Program-made: the position numbers and the translations under genes
Source: Symsagittifera roscoffensis
Lineage: Eukaryota > Xenacoelomorpha > Acoela > Convolutidae
Assembly (NCBI RefSeq): GCF_963678635.1
Contig: NC_087064.1
Span: forward strand, 45,489,346-45,553,345
Direction: 5' to 3'
DNA length: 64,000 nt
The notes under the pieces: generated by a model
Database searches by the model: none
What the model saw: the letters and a program-made list of their open reading frames with translations, nothing else
What the model was told of the DNA's origin: nothing
Part shown: positions 11,905 to 23,429 of the stretch, in pieces
Layout of the letters: every line of letters begins with the position of its first letter
Position numbering within the stretch: position 1 is the stretch's first letter

Positions 11905-12761
11905 TAGTTGAAGACGACGTTCTGTATCCAGACTTCTTCGATGACACAGTAAAGGTGAAACATAAGCAAAATTGCCTTACAAAACATCGTTGGAGAGAAG
12001 TTGTGTATCGACTTCACAACTCGCCTACTGGTGGACATCTCGGAATGACAAGGACACCAGAAGAGTTTAGAAAACGAATTTACCTTCCCGTTTTTACTGA
12101 ATTTCTAACTAATATGATTTAAAAAAGTTTGACATGTCTGCAACTCAAACAAGCAACGGCAAAGCACCAGATTCCATCATTACAACCAATTTCTTCATAA
12201 CAATGTTTCCCAGGCGACATGATGCGAATTGATATAGTTGGACTCCTGAAATTACTTGGTCTACAAGTTTAATCTCACTGGAATCGATGTATTCTCGAAA
12301 TACTTGTTTTCAGCACCGTTGACGAATGCCAGCGCGGATATTAAGGCAAGAGAACTTACAGAGATGTTTTTTGTTCATAGGTACATAACAAAACAATTCT
12401 AGCTGATCTAAGAAAGACATTCACGTCAGAATTTATGCACGAATTGGCGACATTACTCGAAATTCAACTTACGCATGCGACACTAAAACACCCGCAGACT
12501 ATCGGACTTGATGAACGATCTCATGAACCTCTTAAAAGAATCTTAAAGCTGAACACTAATGAACAATAGTCAGACTGGCACAAAAATGTCCCACTGGCAA
12601 CATTCATCCACAATACTTCATAGTCTACTTCAATTGGATGCTGCCCAAGCTCAATTTTCCATGGAAGAGAACCTACAAAACCACTTGACCTCCGCTTCTC
12701 AACAAAATCAATGGAAACAGTGACAGCCTAATCCGATTTTGTTACGGCAATTCAAAATGCG
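11901..12761 (+). pseudogene. F1 integrase, unit C
   Basis: HHCC domain open (11901-12122), then a core with several stops and frameshifts running to about 12761. It keeps the HPQT-type region before the catalytic Glu in broken frames and, unlike unit A, retains the whole core length. Confidence 0.6.
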
Positions 12762-13664
12762 ATGCTAGTAAAGTTCAAAGAAACGATAAAGAATCAAATT
12801 TCTTCATACCAGAAATACCGAGGATATTACGATCAAAAAGTCCTTGCCCATCCACTGAAACTGCATTTATTTTGTTTATTATTGAATCCATTGTTGACAA
12901 CTCAATCAGACTTTGGAAGCAAATCAATGCAAGTCTTGACACCAATGTACAGAGTAGAGAAAGTATTGACAAGTTCAAACTACATCATTCGTAAAATGGG
13001 AACTAATTACACACAATGCGTACACCTGATTCGTCTCAGACCTGTTATTCCACAGCATCAACCAGAAGATCTCAAATCAATTGACTCAAGTAAATTTGAG
13101 ACGGATCCATCACTTGGCAAGTTTCGAAGTGAACCAGGACTCTTCGACGATTCTGTGTCTAAACTCTTAGACGGTATCCAACCCGAGAACGGCGGACAAA
13201 GCAACCTCCCCGATACACCAGTACAAATCCGACTATCAAAACACAATGGAGGACTCGCAGCAGCACCAATTCCTATGGCAGTAGTCCCAATCCCTGCAGT
13301 AGCCGCAGCACCAATAATTGCGCCATTACCACCGGTACCGCCACCAATAGCAGCACTGCCACCACCAGCAATTCCACCGAACCCAGATCTGGAGCCATCA
13401 GCCCCACCTGAGTTTGAATAGAACAATGGACTCAATAACAACGAGCCGTTGCAAGATGCAGCGGTAGCAGTACCAACTGCTGTTAATCTCCGAAACGATG
13501 GAAAAAACATGGCCCAAGAAACAGCGTGAACGAAGCGCAAAGCCGCAGTTTTTGCCAAACGCGATTTAGCAACGATGTGCGATATCCTTCTATTCCACCA
13601 CGCGAGCAGCAAACACGAAAAAACGTATTGAGAACAATAGATGGACACATTGCAGTTCCTATTC
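12762..13664 (+). pseudogene. F1 pol tail, end of unit C
   Basis: Open for 219 codons (12762-13421): integrase C-terminal domain (YRGYYDQKVL, a typical post-core segment), then the acidic and Pro/Ala-rich tail, ending at the shared TAG. Decayed C-terminal codons run to 13664. Confidence 0.7.
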
Positions 13665-13901
13665 ATTTGAAAAATTCTTCTATTGAGAAAAATTTTAAAT
13701 TGAGAAAAATTTTTAAGAATCCTCTCTGTCAAAGCTGCTCTGATCTTCTTATTGCAGAAAAGAGTTTTAGAGTTTTGGAAATTCAAGTTTGACATTTCTT
13801 AGAAACTTTTTGATGTTCTTAGAAACTACGCTTTCAAATCCGAGATGAAGGGCTCAATCGAAATGAAACGGCTGTGAGATTTTTTCTAACAAAGATAACG
13901 A
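13665..13901 (+). repeat. 237-bp junction spacer, copy 3 of 3
   Basis: Third copy of the spacer that links an F1 pol tail to mid-gag. The gag behind it continues into protease rather than the leader, so the same left junction is followed by a different right context. Confidence 0.8.
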
Positions 13902-14285
13902 CAGCAGTACCCAAACATGTACCAGAACCAACACAATCAGCCAATGGTGCAAATGCATCCATCATCACAATTCCAAACGGCTCAGAATTATCCGACGCAA
14001 CAAACTGTTGCAAATCAAATGCCACAAGCTGAAACTCAAAACCCCAATGGACCCTTCATACCAATGGTGCGATCATCAGCCAAATTTTGCGACGTTTCTG
14101 GAAAATTTAACCACACCGCAAGTCAATACTGGGAGCGACAGAAACCACAAGGACGCGGATAAAACTTCCCGTTTCCAAACGAGCCAAAAAAAACTAATAA
14201 AACCACTGAGTTAGCCCCCTATCTCATCTAAATCACCGAAATCATCATCGACCGAACGTTTTCAACTTGATGAGATAGACAACCT
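13902..14285 (+). pseudogene. F1 gag C-terminal region, unit D
   Basis: Gln-rich Gag end with the degenerate knuckle (CDVSGKFNHTASQY). Here it continues into the protease region, so unit D preserves the natural gag-to-protease order that A-C have lost. Confidence 0.7.
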
Positions 14286-14760
14286 TTACGCAATAATTCC
14301 TGCGGAAGGAACAGTACTGACGTACACGAAAATACGTTTCTTGTCGAGATTGCAACGTAGAGCCCTGGTCGATCCAGGAGCCTGCGCAAATGTAATTTCA
14401 AAACAGACATTTGAAGATCTAAAAGCAGAAAAATCGTTATTTCGCCCCCTTGAAGGAAATGAACCCAAACTAAAGAGAGTAAGAATGGCAGGAAGACAGA
14501 CAGTCTTCTTTGAAACAGAAGTAACGTTAGAATTCCGATTGGCAGACATAATATTTATGGAATCATTTCTCGTTCTTCATACAGCCAATTCAATAATTCT
14601 AGGAAATCCTTTCTACAAAAAAAAACATCATATCCATGTCTGTCCAAAGTATAATCTACTGCAATTCAAAGATATGACTCTTCAAATCAACGAGACAAAA
14701 CCTCCAAACGAGCCAAGAAGAGTCAATAGAGAGAAAAAATACATTTGCGAGAAGAACTGA
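14286..14760 (+). pseudogene. F1 aspartic protease (retropepsin), unit D
   Basis: A 139-codon frame (14341-14760) with a retropepsin layout: active-site loop LVDPGACANVIS (DPG where DTG or DSG is usual), hydrophobic beta strands, and the second-half signature IILGNPF. It would process the Gag-Pol polyprotein as a dimer. The Pro in the catalytic triplet is unusual and may impair activity. This is the only protease copy in the F1 array. The frame closes before RT. Confidence 0.7.
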
Positions 14761-15088
14761 CAGTGGAACTTGCCCTTATGCACTATTATGGACTTATAAC
14801 AACATTGTCGCATTCCAAATACAGCAGTCCACTATTTGCGCATCGAAAGTCATCAAGTAAATTGCGGATGTTGATTGACCTCAGAAGGATAAACCATTCA
14901 CTCAAGAATGACTATAACAACAGCAACTTTCCCATCTCAAACATGACTTATGCATCAAACCACTTTGTAGGATAGAATTTGTTTATCAAGTTGGACTGTT
15001 CGCAAGCATATCATTGTGTGCAAATGGCAGATGACCTTTCAGTACAACTTTTGGCGTTTAATTTCGGGTCACGAACTTACGCATACAG
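14745..15088 (+). pseudogene. F1 RT with central deletion, unit D
   Basis: RT fingers and motif A (LDCSQAYHC, split by a TAG at about 14973). Then at about 15088 the sequence jumps from the RSRTYVYE-equivalent region to the thumb/RNase H border (SFFATICH), deleting roughly 350 bp including the catalytic YxDD box. Unit D has protease but no RT core; A-C have an RT core (mutated) but no protease. Confidence 0.7.
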
Positions 15089-16138
15089 TTTTTTCGCAAC
15101 TATATGCCATGCCTAGGAGATAAACTAATAACATTCTATCTATCGACTACTCAGAAAAGATGTTGCTTTTGAAACTGATGAAGAGCACCATCAAACTCTT
15201 GAAGTGCGAAAACATGCTTTTATATAAGCAACAGACATAACACTTCGGTTGCAAAAGCCAGGACTACAATACATCATACTCTCTGATGCAAGCTATCATG
15301 GAACAGGTTTTGTGCTCATGGTTGAAAACTATGTGAAAACTGACAACAAAGGTGAAATGAAAACATACATATGCCCCAGTGTTTTTGGTTCAAGACTCTT
15401 CAGTACAGCACAATTGAAGTTCTCTATCTACTACAAAGAGTTCTTAGCTCTATAATTTGCTCTCGACCATTTCCCTCACTTCATCTGCGGATCATTCAAA
15501 CCAGTGGTAATCCTTGCTGATAATCGGAGCCTGACAAAGTTTTGTCAAGCAAAATTGATACAACCATCAGTTTGGAATTTCTTGGATCGAGTATTGGCAT
15601 TCAACATCATCATTGCTCATATACTTGGAAAAGCAAATTATGCAGCAGGTTTTCTCACAAGAATGCAAACAGACCCATCAGCTTCCCTTTACCTGAAATT
15701 AAAGAACAAAATTCCGGTACGAGAAATACAAATCGATATGACAGCGCAAGTACCTGATGCGTCTCTCAACCTGATCCAATCAATCGACGAGGCATTTCCC
15801 GAAAAGAAACAAATTGACGATAACCTCAGAGCACAACTGCTTGAAATCGGGCTCTATGAAAAAATTTTCCGCTCAGCACAAAAGACATTAGTGATATAGT
15901 CGAACCACAAAATTTTGTCAGACTATCAGGACCAACAATCGCCGCAAATGGATACCCTGATCCTGCTGACCTGTTTCAAGACCTCAATTTGAAGTACGAA
16001 ATTCTCAATTTGGAAAATGAACAAGAAAAGGATCCTGATATCGAAGATGTGAAGAAACGGATACTCACTGAACAAGTTCCAAACCTCACGTACGAAAACA
16101 GTCGAAAGAAGAAATACGCTAAGCAGTTTAACCGTTGA
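15089..16138 (+). pseudogene. F1 RNase H and connection region, unit D
   Basis: Frames 15249-15455 and 15504-15899. Catalytic positions: first Asp in LSDASYHGTG, Glu in YYKEFLAL, Asp in LADNRSLTKF; the last Asp is Gly (ANYAAGFLTR). It is split by TAA near 15455 and a frameshift near 15890. Confidence 0.65.
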
Positions 16139-16982
16139 TAGTTGAAGACGACGTTCTGTATCGAGACTTCTTCGATGACACAGTAAAGGTGAAACATAAG
16201 CAAAATTGCCTTACAAAACATCGTTGGAGAAAAGTTGTGTAACGACTTCACAACTCGCCTACTGGTGGACATCTCGGAATGACAAGGACAACAGAAGAGT
16301 TTAGAAAACGAATTTACCTTCCCGTTTTTACTGAATTTCTAACTAATATGATTAAAAATAGTTTGACATGTCTGCAACTCAAACAAGCAACGGCAAAGCA
16401 CCAGATTCCATCATTACAACCAATTTCTTCATTACAATGTTTCCCAGGCGACTTGATGCGAATTGATATAGTTGAACTCCTGAAATCACCAGTCTACAAG
16501 TTTAATCTCACTGGAATCGATGTATTCTCGAAATACTTGTTTGCAGCACCATTGACGAATGCCAGCGCGGATATTAATGCAAGAGAACTTACAGAGATGT
16601 TTTTTGTTCATAGGTACATAACAAAACAATTCTAGCTGATCTAGGAAAGACATTCACGTCAGAATTTATGCACAAATTGGCGACATTGCTCGAAATTCAA
16701 CTTAAGCATGCGACACTAAAACACCCGCAGACTATCGGACTTGATGAACGATCTCATGAACCTCTTAAAAGAATCTTAAAGCTGAACTCTAACGAACAAT
16801 GGTCAGACTGGCACAAAAATGTCCCACTGGCAACATTCATCCACAATACTTCATACTCTACTTCAATTGGATGCTGCCCAAGCTCAATTTTCCATGGAAG
16901 AAAACCTACAAAACCACTTGATCTCCGCTTCTCCACAAGAGCAAAAGAAACAGTGACAGCCTAATCCGATTTTGTTACGCCA
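16139..16982 (+). pseudogene. F1 integrase, unit D
   Basis: The best-preserved F1 integrase. HHCC domain with GGHLGMTRT; catalytic core with first Asp in MRIDIVELL, then TGIDVFSKYLFAAPL. A 1-bp shift at about 16633 moves to a second frame (16668-16964) with HPQTIGLDERSHEPLK carrying the catalytic Glu and a complete core end. The core ends at TAA about 16962, shortly before the tail frame. Confidence 0.7.
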
Positions 16983-17957
16983 ATGCAAAATGCGATGCTA
17001 GTAAAGTTCAAAGAAACGATAAAGAATCTAATTTCTGCATTCCAGAAATACCGAGGATATTACGATCAAAAAGTCCTTGCCCATCCACTGAAACTGCATT
17101 TATTTTGTTTATTATTGAATCCATTGTTGACAACTCAATCAGACTTTGGAAGCAAATCAATGCAAGTCTTGACACCAATGTACAGAGTAGAGAAAGTATT
17201 GACAAGTTCAAACTACATCATTCGTAAAATGGGAACTAATTACACACAATGCGTACATCTGATTCGTCTCAGACCTATTATTCCACAGCATCAACCAGAA
17301 GATCTCAAATCAATTGACCCAAGTAAATTTGAAACGGATCCATCACTTGGCAAGTTTCGAAGTGAACCAGGACTCTTCGACGATTCTTTGTCTAAACTCT
17401 TAGACGGTATCCAAACCGAGAACGGTGGACAAAGCAACCTCCCCGATGCAACTGTACAAATCCGACTATCAAAACACAAGGGAGGACCCGCAGCAGCACC
17501 AATTCCTCTGGCAGTAGTCCCAATCCCAGCAGTAGCCGCAGCACCAATAATTGCGCCATTACCGCCAGCAATTCTACCGAACCCAGATCCAGAACCATCA
17601 GCCCCGCCTGAGTTTGATTACAACGATGGACTCAATAAGAACTAGCCGTTGCACGATGCAGCGGTAGCAGTACCAACTTCTGTTAATCTCGGAAACGATG
17701 GACAAAACATGGCCAAAGAAACAGCGTGAACGAAGCGCAAAGCCGCAGCCGAAGCGCGAGACAAGATATTTTGCCAAACGCGATTTAGCAACGATGTGCG
17801 ATATCCTTCTATTCCACCACGCGAGCAGCAAACACGAAAAAACGTATTGAGATCAATATATGGACACATTGCAGTTCCTATTCCTCCCAGTCAAAGATCA
17901 TCGCAGGATAAGCGATCGCAAATACAAAAGAAGCGATTGAAGTTTTACTTCACGTGA
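16983..17957 (+). pseudogene. F1 pol tail with natural C-terminus, unit D
   Basis: Open at 16983-17645: integrase C-terminal region, acidic stretch and a shorter Pro/Ala-rich block (a PPVPPPIAAL-type segment is missing relative to A-C). Where A-C have TAG, D has TAC. After a TAG at 17643 the homologous frame continues to RLKFYFT and a TGA at 17955-17957, which I take as the natural end of pol. D retains about 20 bp that A-C have deleted. Confidence 0.7.
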
Positions 17958-20440
17958 AACGAAAACGAAAATACTGAAAGACAATTTGAAATGAGCGAAG
18001 CAACTGAATAAATGTAAATTCGGACCCGGTATCAGCAAAGATTCGGTGAACTCAATTTACGTTGAACCAAATATCTTTGTCGGGCCCGGAAACGTGTTAC
18101 ATTTTCCAGGCTCTATAGCGCACTGTGTCTCAAGTGACTTTCAAATGAGCAAAGGTGTAGCACGCCAAACTAGCAGTGCATATCCATGCATGAGACCCAC
18201 TTTACAAAGCCTTGAAACACCAATAGTCGGATCATCAGTTGCCGTTTCTTTACCTTGGGAAAACAAGTCAATTTTCAATCTAGTTACAAAATCCCAATTT
18301 TTCGAAAAACCAACCTTCTACAAATTGTCACGAAGTCTCAATTGCATGAAGAATCAGCTCCTTTGGAAAAAAACACGACATATTACTCTACCATAGATTG
18401 GATGTGGCCTCGACAAATTGAAAGAAAGTAGAGTTTTCAGCCTAATAAGCGACCTTTTCGAAAAAACGAACATCAAAATTTTTATTTATCTATGAAAAAA
18501 GTCGCGATATCGCCTTGTACCGTTCATGCATTCATTATAACTATTTCCAGCCCCAACAGCAGCCAATTGAGGCTATCGAAGTTCGAGAATAACGACTTTG
18601 AAACGAAGAAAAGTAGATATTTCGAGAAAATCGATTTTTCAACCTCAAAATTTCCCGAAAAACTGACATCATAGTCACTACGCACGAACAAAAACGGATT
18701 CGGACCCTTAAACCATGTTTCAACAGCTATTTGAACAAATGTACCAAATGGGTCCACTAGGAGACATCAACTTTGCGAGATCTCGAAAAATCCACCTGTT
18801 GCACATGTTTAAGCATTACGAAAAAAATGTTTTTCCTCCTTCTCTAACGAGTCGACGGAAATCCAAGTTTTTAGGGCTCAATGATCTTCAAACCACGAAT
18901 GAGGAAGCTGCAAGAAGTGAATTCATTAGCAAATGACTTTTTGGAGATATAAAATAAATTGAAACATTCCCATGTATTACGATAGGAGAAACAAGAAAAA
19001 CACATTTCGAGATATATTTTTTCAGAATTGCGAACAAAAAACTCCCAAATGAACCCAAAAACATCCAATGGAATAGTTGGAACAACCTCGAAAGGCTTTC
19101 AGTGATACTCAACAAGTTCTCCAAAATAGTAAAAGCACGATAAGCTATTAGAAAAAGCAAATGCCCATGTAAACTTAAACAATAAACTGCAGCATCAATG
19201 GAGCAATGAAGGACATGCCTAAAACAACGAACGAAGAATGCGAAACGAAAAAAAAAAGAAATGAAAGAAAGCAAAAAACATAAATCTTACACGCCACATC
19301 AATTGCCGTGAAAAACTATTTACAGTTGATAACTGACAAAACCATGCTGTCATCGAACTGACCTTATCATTTTTCACTTAACTCCCAAACCGGACTCAAT
19401 GTGGCTTTCTGTCCCCTTTAAAATATTTCTTATTTAAACTCAATTCAATTTTATTTCTCATTTTAAATTGAAGTAAAAAACTGTGCTTCTAAATCAAGGA
19501 GTGTGAATTAATTCTTTCGATATGGTGATAGATACATAAACATTTTTCCTGTAGCAGTATATATTTGGTCAAATTGATGGTAAAGTTTTTTAAACTGAAT
19601 TATTTCAATTGTAAACAGTCAAAAACTTGAACCAGCCGGGAAGATATCTTATTGTGAGGTAGTCTGACATCAGTGCATGATGTCATGCATTCTTATGCTA
19701 TAATGGATTACATAATTAACCTTGTTAATGAAATGAAGTTCTTATATTTATATTTATTTAACTATGTAAATATTGTATAATCGTAATTGATACCAATCAT
19801 TAGAGATTGGGACCGACCTACTAATCAATTGAGTAGAAACGAACTGAATAAAATATTACAATGATGCTCTAACTTGCGCCGATCGACTAGCGATATTCCA
19901 GAAGTTATGATCCGAATCCTGCATTCTTAATAGTAAGATAAGTCTTAACCGCTCGTGACATATTATTTATGAGTACAAATCATTAATAAATGATAGCTAG
20001 TAGCGCTAAATACTATTCGGACAACTAAGAACAATTAAAATAAACGACGATATAACTGTCCACAGTCATCCGAAGAGATACTATGTCATATGGTGACTTT
20101 CGCGGAAGATTCTACTTCTGGATTTACCAAAAGTTATCAGCAATTAAAAGCTTCAACACACAAGCGGACAGCGACAACCGCATTTTGTTGAAGCAGAACA
20201 AGGCAACACAACCCGTTTCACCCAGAAACGCTCCGATGTGGAAATCAGAGCAAAATTCAGCGAAACAACTGAGACATACAGGGAGAAAAAGAAGACAGTC
20301 AAGACTTTTCAACTTCTCTGGGCTGACAGTTTGTCCAGTCTACAGAAGCAGATGTGGATTGTGACCTATACTTTCTCTACTTCATGTTTCAGTCAGAAGG
20401 CAGGGCAGCTGAGCTACTGACAAGGCAGACAAAGAAAGCA
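17958..20440. other. Intergenic, AT-rich, no supported gene
   Basis: Short open frames occur (for example 18046-18396 plus and 20083-20364 plus), but none shows a domain, low-complexity bias or copy elsewhere that supports coding. I see no RNA gene, terminal repeat or tandem array. It may hold a decayed element or host spacer DNA. Confidence 0.5.
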
Positions 20441-20833
20441 GATCTCCAGATTTTTCAACAATCAACAAAAACAGTTAGTCAAACCAAAACTCAAAACTCA
20501 AACTTGCAGCAAATTGATTTAATTTTCATTAAGTTTCCCCGCCATAAAAGTACAAAATCCAAAACAAATAGCATAACCCTATAATTAAAGCAGCAAAATC
20601 TGATTTGCAGTAATAAGTGATACCGCTAGCTCCCTTTGAAAGCTCAAGTTTTAAACAAACTCTTTAAACAAGCTCAAGTTTTGAACAAAGAAGATTTTTT
20701 AGATTTCGAGCAACTTTTTCAAGGATACATCGGAGTAGCGGCTATACCAAACGAGCAACAAGCAAACTTCTTACAATTACATCTATGAGAAAACGGGCTG
20801 CCGTTCTATCAGACACTAGGACCAGCAACTCCT
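20441..20833 (+). pseudogene. F1 leader plus gag start fragment
   Basis: 20441-20615 matches the leader at 1174 and 6299. After some rearranged bases, gag N-terminal codons (DFLDFEQLFQGY-type) run to 20833. This copy reads through the position where units A and B are frameshifted. It stops abruptly at the edge of the long inverted repeat, in the middle of a gag sequence that elsewhere continues 'cgagctatagttcc'. Confidence 0.7.
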
Positions 20834-21588
20834 ACTGAAAAACGATATAGGAGTATTAATATAGGATGTAAAAGTATTAATACTAGTAATACTATACCCC
20901 TCCGGGTTTGTTCAATATCAGAATTAAGGTGCTTAACTCGAAAATTTGCAGTTCGGTGAAGGGTCACTACAGTGCAGCACTGTCGAGCCCCCACAAATTA
21001 CTATCTTACTTTTTGCACCAAATGGGATACAAAACTTGTTAGTGATACCCAACAGTCGATTGTTGTTGTCGTTGAGCCCCCTCTCGTCGCTCCTTGACTA
21101 ATCCCGAGACCCTTCCGGATTGAGCGCAAATTAGCATTAACGTGCTTAAATACTCAAATAACCCTAAAGTACAAGCACAACAAACGGGCCACAAAATTGA
21201 TTGTAACGATCCTGACTGATATAAATGCCTGTAATAACAATATATCCAACAACAACAAACGGGAGGGTTGGATCACATCTCGTCTGGGGGGATTATTTCT
21301 ATGATTTTATACTTTTTTACTGTTTTTGGTTTTTTCGGTTATTTTTTTTATATTTTTTGTTTTTCTTGGGTACTATACTACTTTTTGTTTGGTTTCTTGT
21401 ATATCTTTAATGTTTTTGGTCACAGACTTCTCAGGGAACGAGGGGACGGCCGATCCCCCCAACCTTACTGGAACGTAAATTTTCGGTGTTAACTAAGGTA
21501 AAAAGCTATTCACGGGAATCCGGAAGGCTTCCGCGTTCCGAACTACTCTTCCGCCCCGGCGGTTAGGGCCTATTAAGGGCGTTATTAT

Positions 21589-21614
21589 GAGCATCCGCAC
21601 GGCGCGGAGTGCTC
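21589..21614. other. GC-rich imperfect palindrome in left arm
   Basis: GAGCA-t-CCGC pairs with GCGG-ag-TGCTC around a 5-nt loop. The same palindrome is at 42478-42503 in the right arm, differing only in the loop. Function unknown. Confidence 0.5.
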
Positions 21615-22249
21615 GTTAACGATTGTGCCGGTCATGATGCTAAAAAAATAACACCCAGGAGCGCCATAAAAACATCTATGTAACATTCGCCCGGAAGTAC
21701 ATATCGACGGGAAAAAAAGCTAAGCTATAAAACGACTGGCCAGCGTCTAAACAAAGCTCTACATGCTTTTCACCGTCTCTACCAAAGCCAGTTCTTTCGG
21801 TGGTCTTTCTAACATCGGGTCGACAAAAACGTTACTGTTCTCCGGCTTCGACCAGAACGCTCAAATTAACTTAATTACATGCTAAAATAGTGAGCTCATG
21901 GCTGGGTATCAGTATCCCCAGACCACGAGGTTGCTCCTAAAAACAGGGCTACTACTTCTTATTATATTACTATTGTTTTTGTTCAGAAGATAAAAATCAT
22001 CATCTCCATCGAAGATGGATCAAACTTTTCCCTCAATTCCTAGCTTCTCATTATCAGAAAATGAATCTAGATGTTGTTTAAATTCAATTCAGGACATAGC
22101 CAGGAAGCTAAAAATTCGTATAAAACAATTAAAGTTCAAGTCTCGAGACCCCTCCGGATTCCTGAATCCGGGGAAATAACGTCCTTATTTCCTCTCCGGA
22201 AGGCTGGACACACTGTCCCAACACCCTTCACCGTTGGCGTGAATGGCTC

Positions 22250-22279
22250 TGTAACGATTGTAGCGACACAATCGTTACA
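22250..22279. other. 12-bp perfect hairpin in left arm
   Basis: TGTAACGATTGT, a 6-nt loop (agcgac), then ACAATCGTTACA. The right arm has the same hairpin with different stem bases but intact pairing (see 42027-42058). Confidence 0.65.
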
Positions 22280-22606
22280 ACTCGGAGCGGTCCAGTTGTA
22301 TTTTTCTATAATGTCCAGTATAATTTCCAGTTGTATTTTTCTATTTCTCGTCGTTGTTTCTATCGCAGCTATCGTTGTTGTTGTGTTTCTTTTCTGATTT
22401 TTCTCCAGAATGGCCGTTTCAGCATTTCTCAGAAATATGACGTCATCATTCAAAATCTTAAAAATTTAAAATACCAGAGTATTCTGACCTTCACAGTCTG
22501 TCTAATCGTACAAATAACGTCGCTAATCCTCTGAAACTACCAATTCTCCAGGTCAGCGGCTACCAATTTGAAATTGCACTTTTGTTCATTCTGGTCGAAT
22601 GTCACA

Positions 22607-23429
22607 TACTCCCCGGACGAATCTCGTAGTCCTCATAAAAATGGTACAGTGCCATCGAACAGAATTTACAAAATGCACGAAATCACTTTTATCCACGCCA
22701 TATCGACTCACTGCAGAACATAAATGGCATCGTACTACACTACTATAGCCTTCTAAATTTTTTCACTAATCTGCACTTTCGAGGATATGACTTAAGATAA
22801 ATCATTTTTTCTGATTTCCAATGTCAATGCCCTGATTTAAAACTTTTTCTTCTAGGTTTAAAAAGTTTAGGAACGCAGGACAGTCCTGCCAACCCACAAG
22901 CTAAAGTTATCCTACTATTCTTCTTCCCTTCGGAAATTTAGTTGTTATTGGTCTTGAATATTAAAACTAAGGGATTCTGTGATTAGAAAGAACAATGAAA
23001 TAATCTCCCTCTTCAAGAGATTACCCAAGCTTTTCATGTCACCACAAAGTGATCAGTCGTCCTAGTTAAATAAAAACAATCATGCACGCTGGAATATTTA
23101 AATATACTCTTCACTCAAGCCTTTCTAAATAATAAGTAAGTGTCTCTAAAGCCACTAACTAAAATCAAAATGCAAATTTATAAATGCAACAAATTCTTTA
23201 ATGTTCTCTTTAATGTTCTCTAAAATTTAAATGTTTTCTTTCAGTTTCAATTACAACTTGGTTGCTTTGTTTCTCATTTGAGTTTTTTGTCACATACAGA
23301 AAAATTCTGAGTTTTGACTATTTTCTTTCGTCACTTCTTGGTTTCTTCTTTTTTCGTCATTTAGAAGTTCTAAAACTTCTAAATTCTTCTAATTTCTTTC
23401 TTTTTGCATCTTGTTTTTCGGCCATTCTG
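22607..23429. other. Noncoding stretch between left arm and C'
   Basis: AT-rich, with no frame that matches anything else in the window. Relative to the C' gene on the minus strand it is 3' flank. No polyadenylation or terminal structure stands out. Confidence 0.4.

Larger units (their letters stand above)
1..17957 (+). repeat. Tandem array of rearranged Ty3-like retroelement copies (family F1)
   Basis: Blocks of the same retroelement recur head to tail on one strand: a tail fragment (2-583), unit A (821-5707), unit B (5945-9732), unit C (9733-13664) and unit D (13902-17957). The joins are not LTR-LTR joins. Three times a pol 3' end is followed by the same 237-bp spacer and then by mid-gag (584-820, 5708-5944, 13665-13901), so one rearranged junction was copied. 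Units A and B carry a leader plus gag start, C begins in mid-gag, and D alone keeps the protease. I see no LTR pair. Every unit has stops, frameshifts or deletions, so this reads as a degenerate macrosatellite of retroelement origin. Confidence 0.85.
20834..22606. repeat. Long inverted repeat, left arm
   Basis: Matches the reverse complement of 41706-43309, from 'actgaaaaacgatatagg' at the outer end to 'cattctggtcgaatgtca' at the inner end. Similarity is high by eye in the outer and middle parts and lower in the last ~120 bp; I did not compute it. The arm is noncoding and contains a T-rich tract (about 21290-21420), two palindromes and several copies of a GACCCCTCCGGATT-type motif. It has a ~207-bp insertion (about 21706-21912) absent from the right arm. 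The outer edge cuts an F1 gag fragment. Confidence 0.85.

Noticed and set aside
18046-19274. Several frames of 60-128 codons
   Set aside because: No domain, no homologous copy and mutually overlapping on opposite strands; ordinary chance frames in AT-rich DNA.
21225-21492. Phe/Leu-rich frames that look like membrane proteins
   Set aside because: They come from a T-rich tract in the inverted repeat arm; no ATG context or conservation of frame between arms.
22071-22453. Frames of about 105 codons on both strands in the left arm
   Set aside because: The right arm does not keep the frames, and indels between the arms are not in multiples of three.
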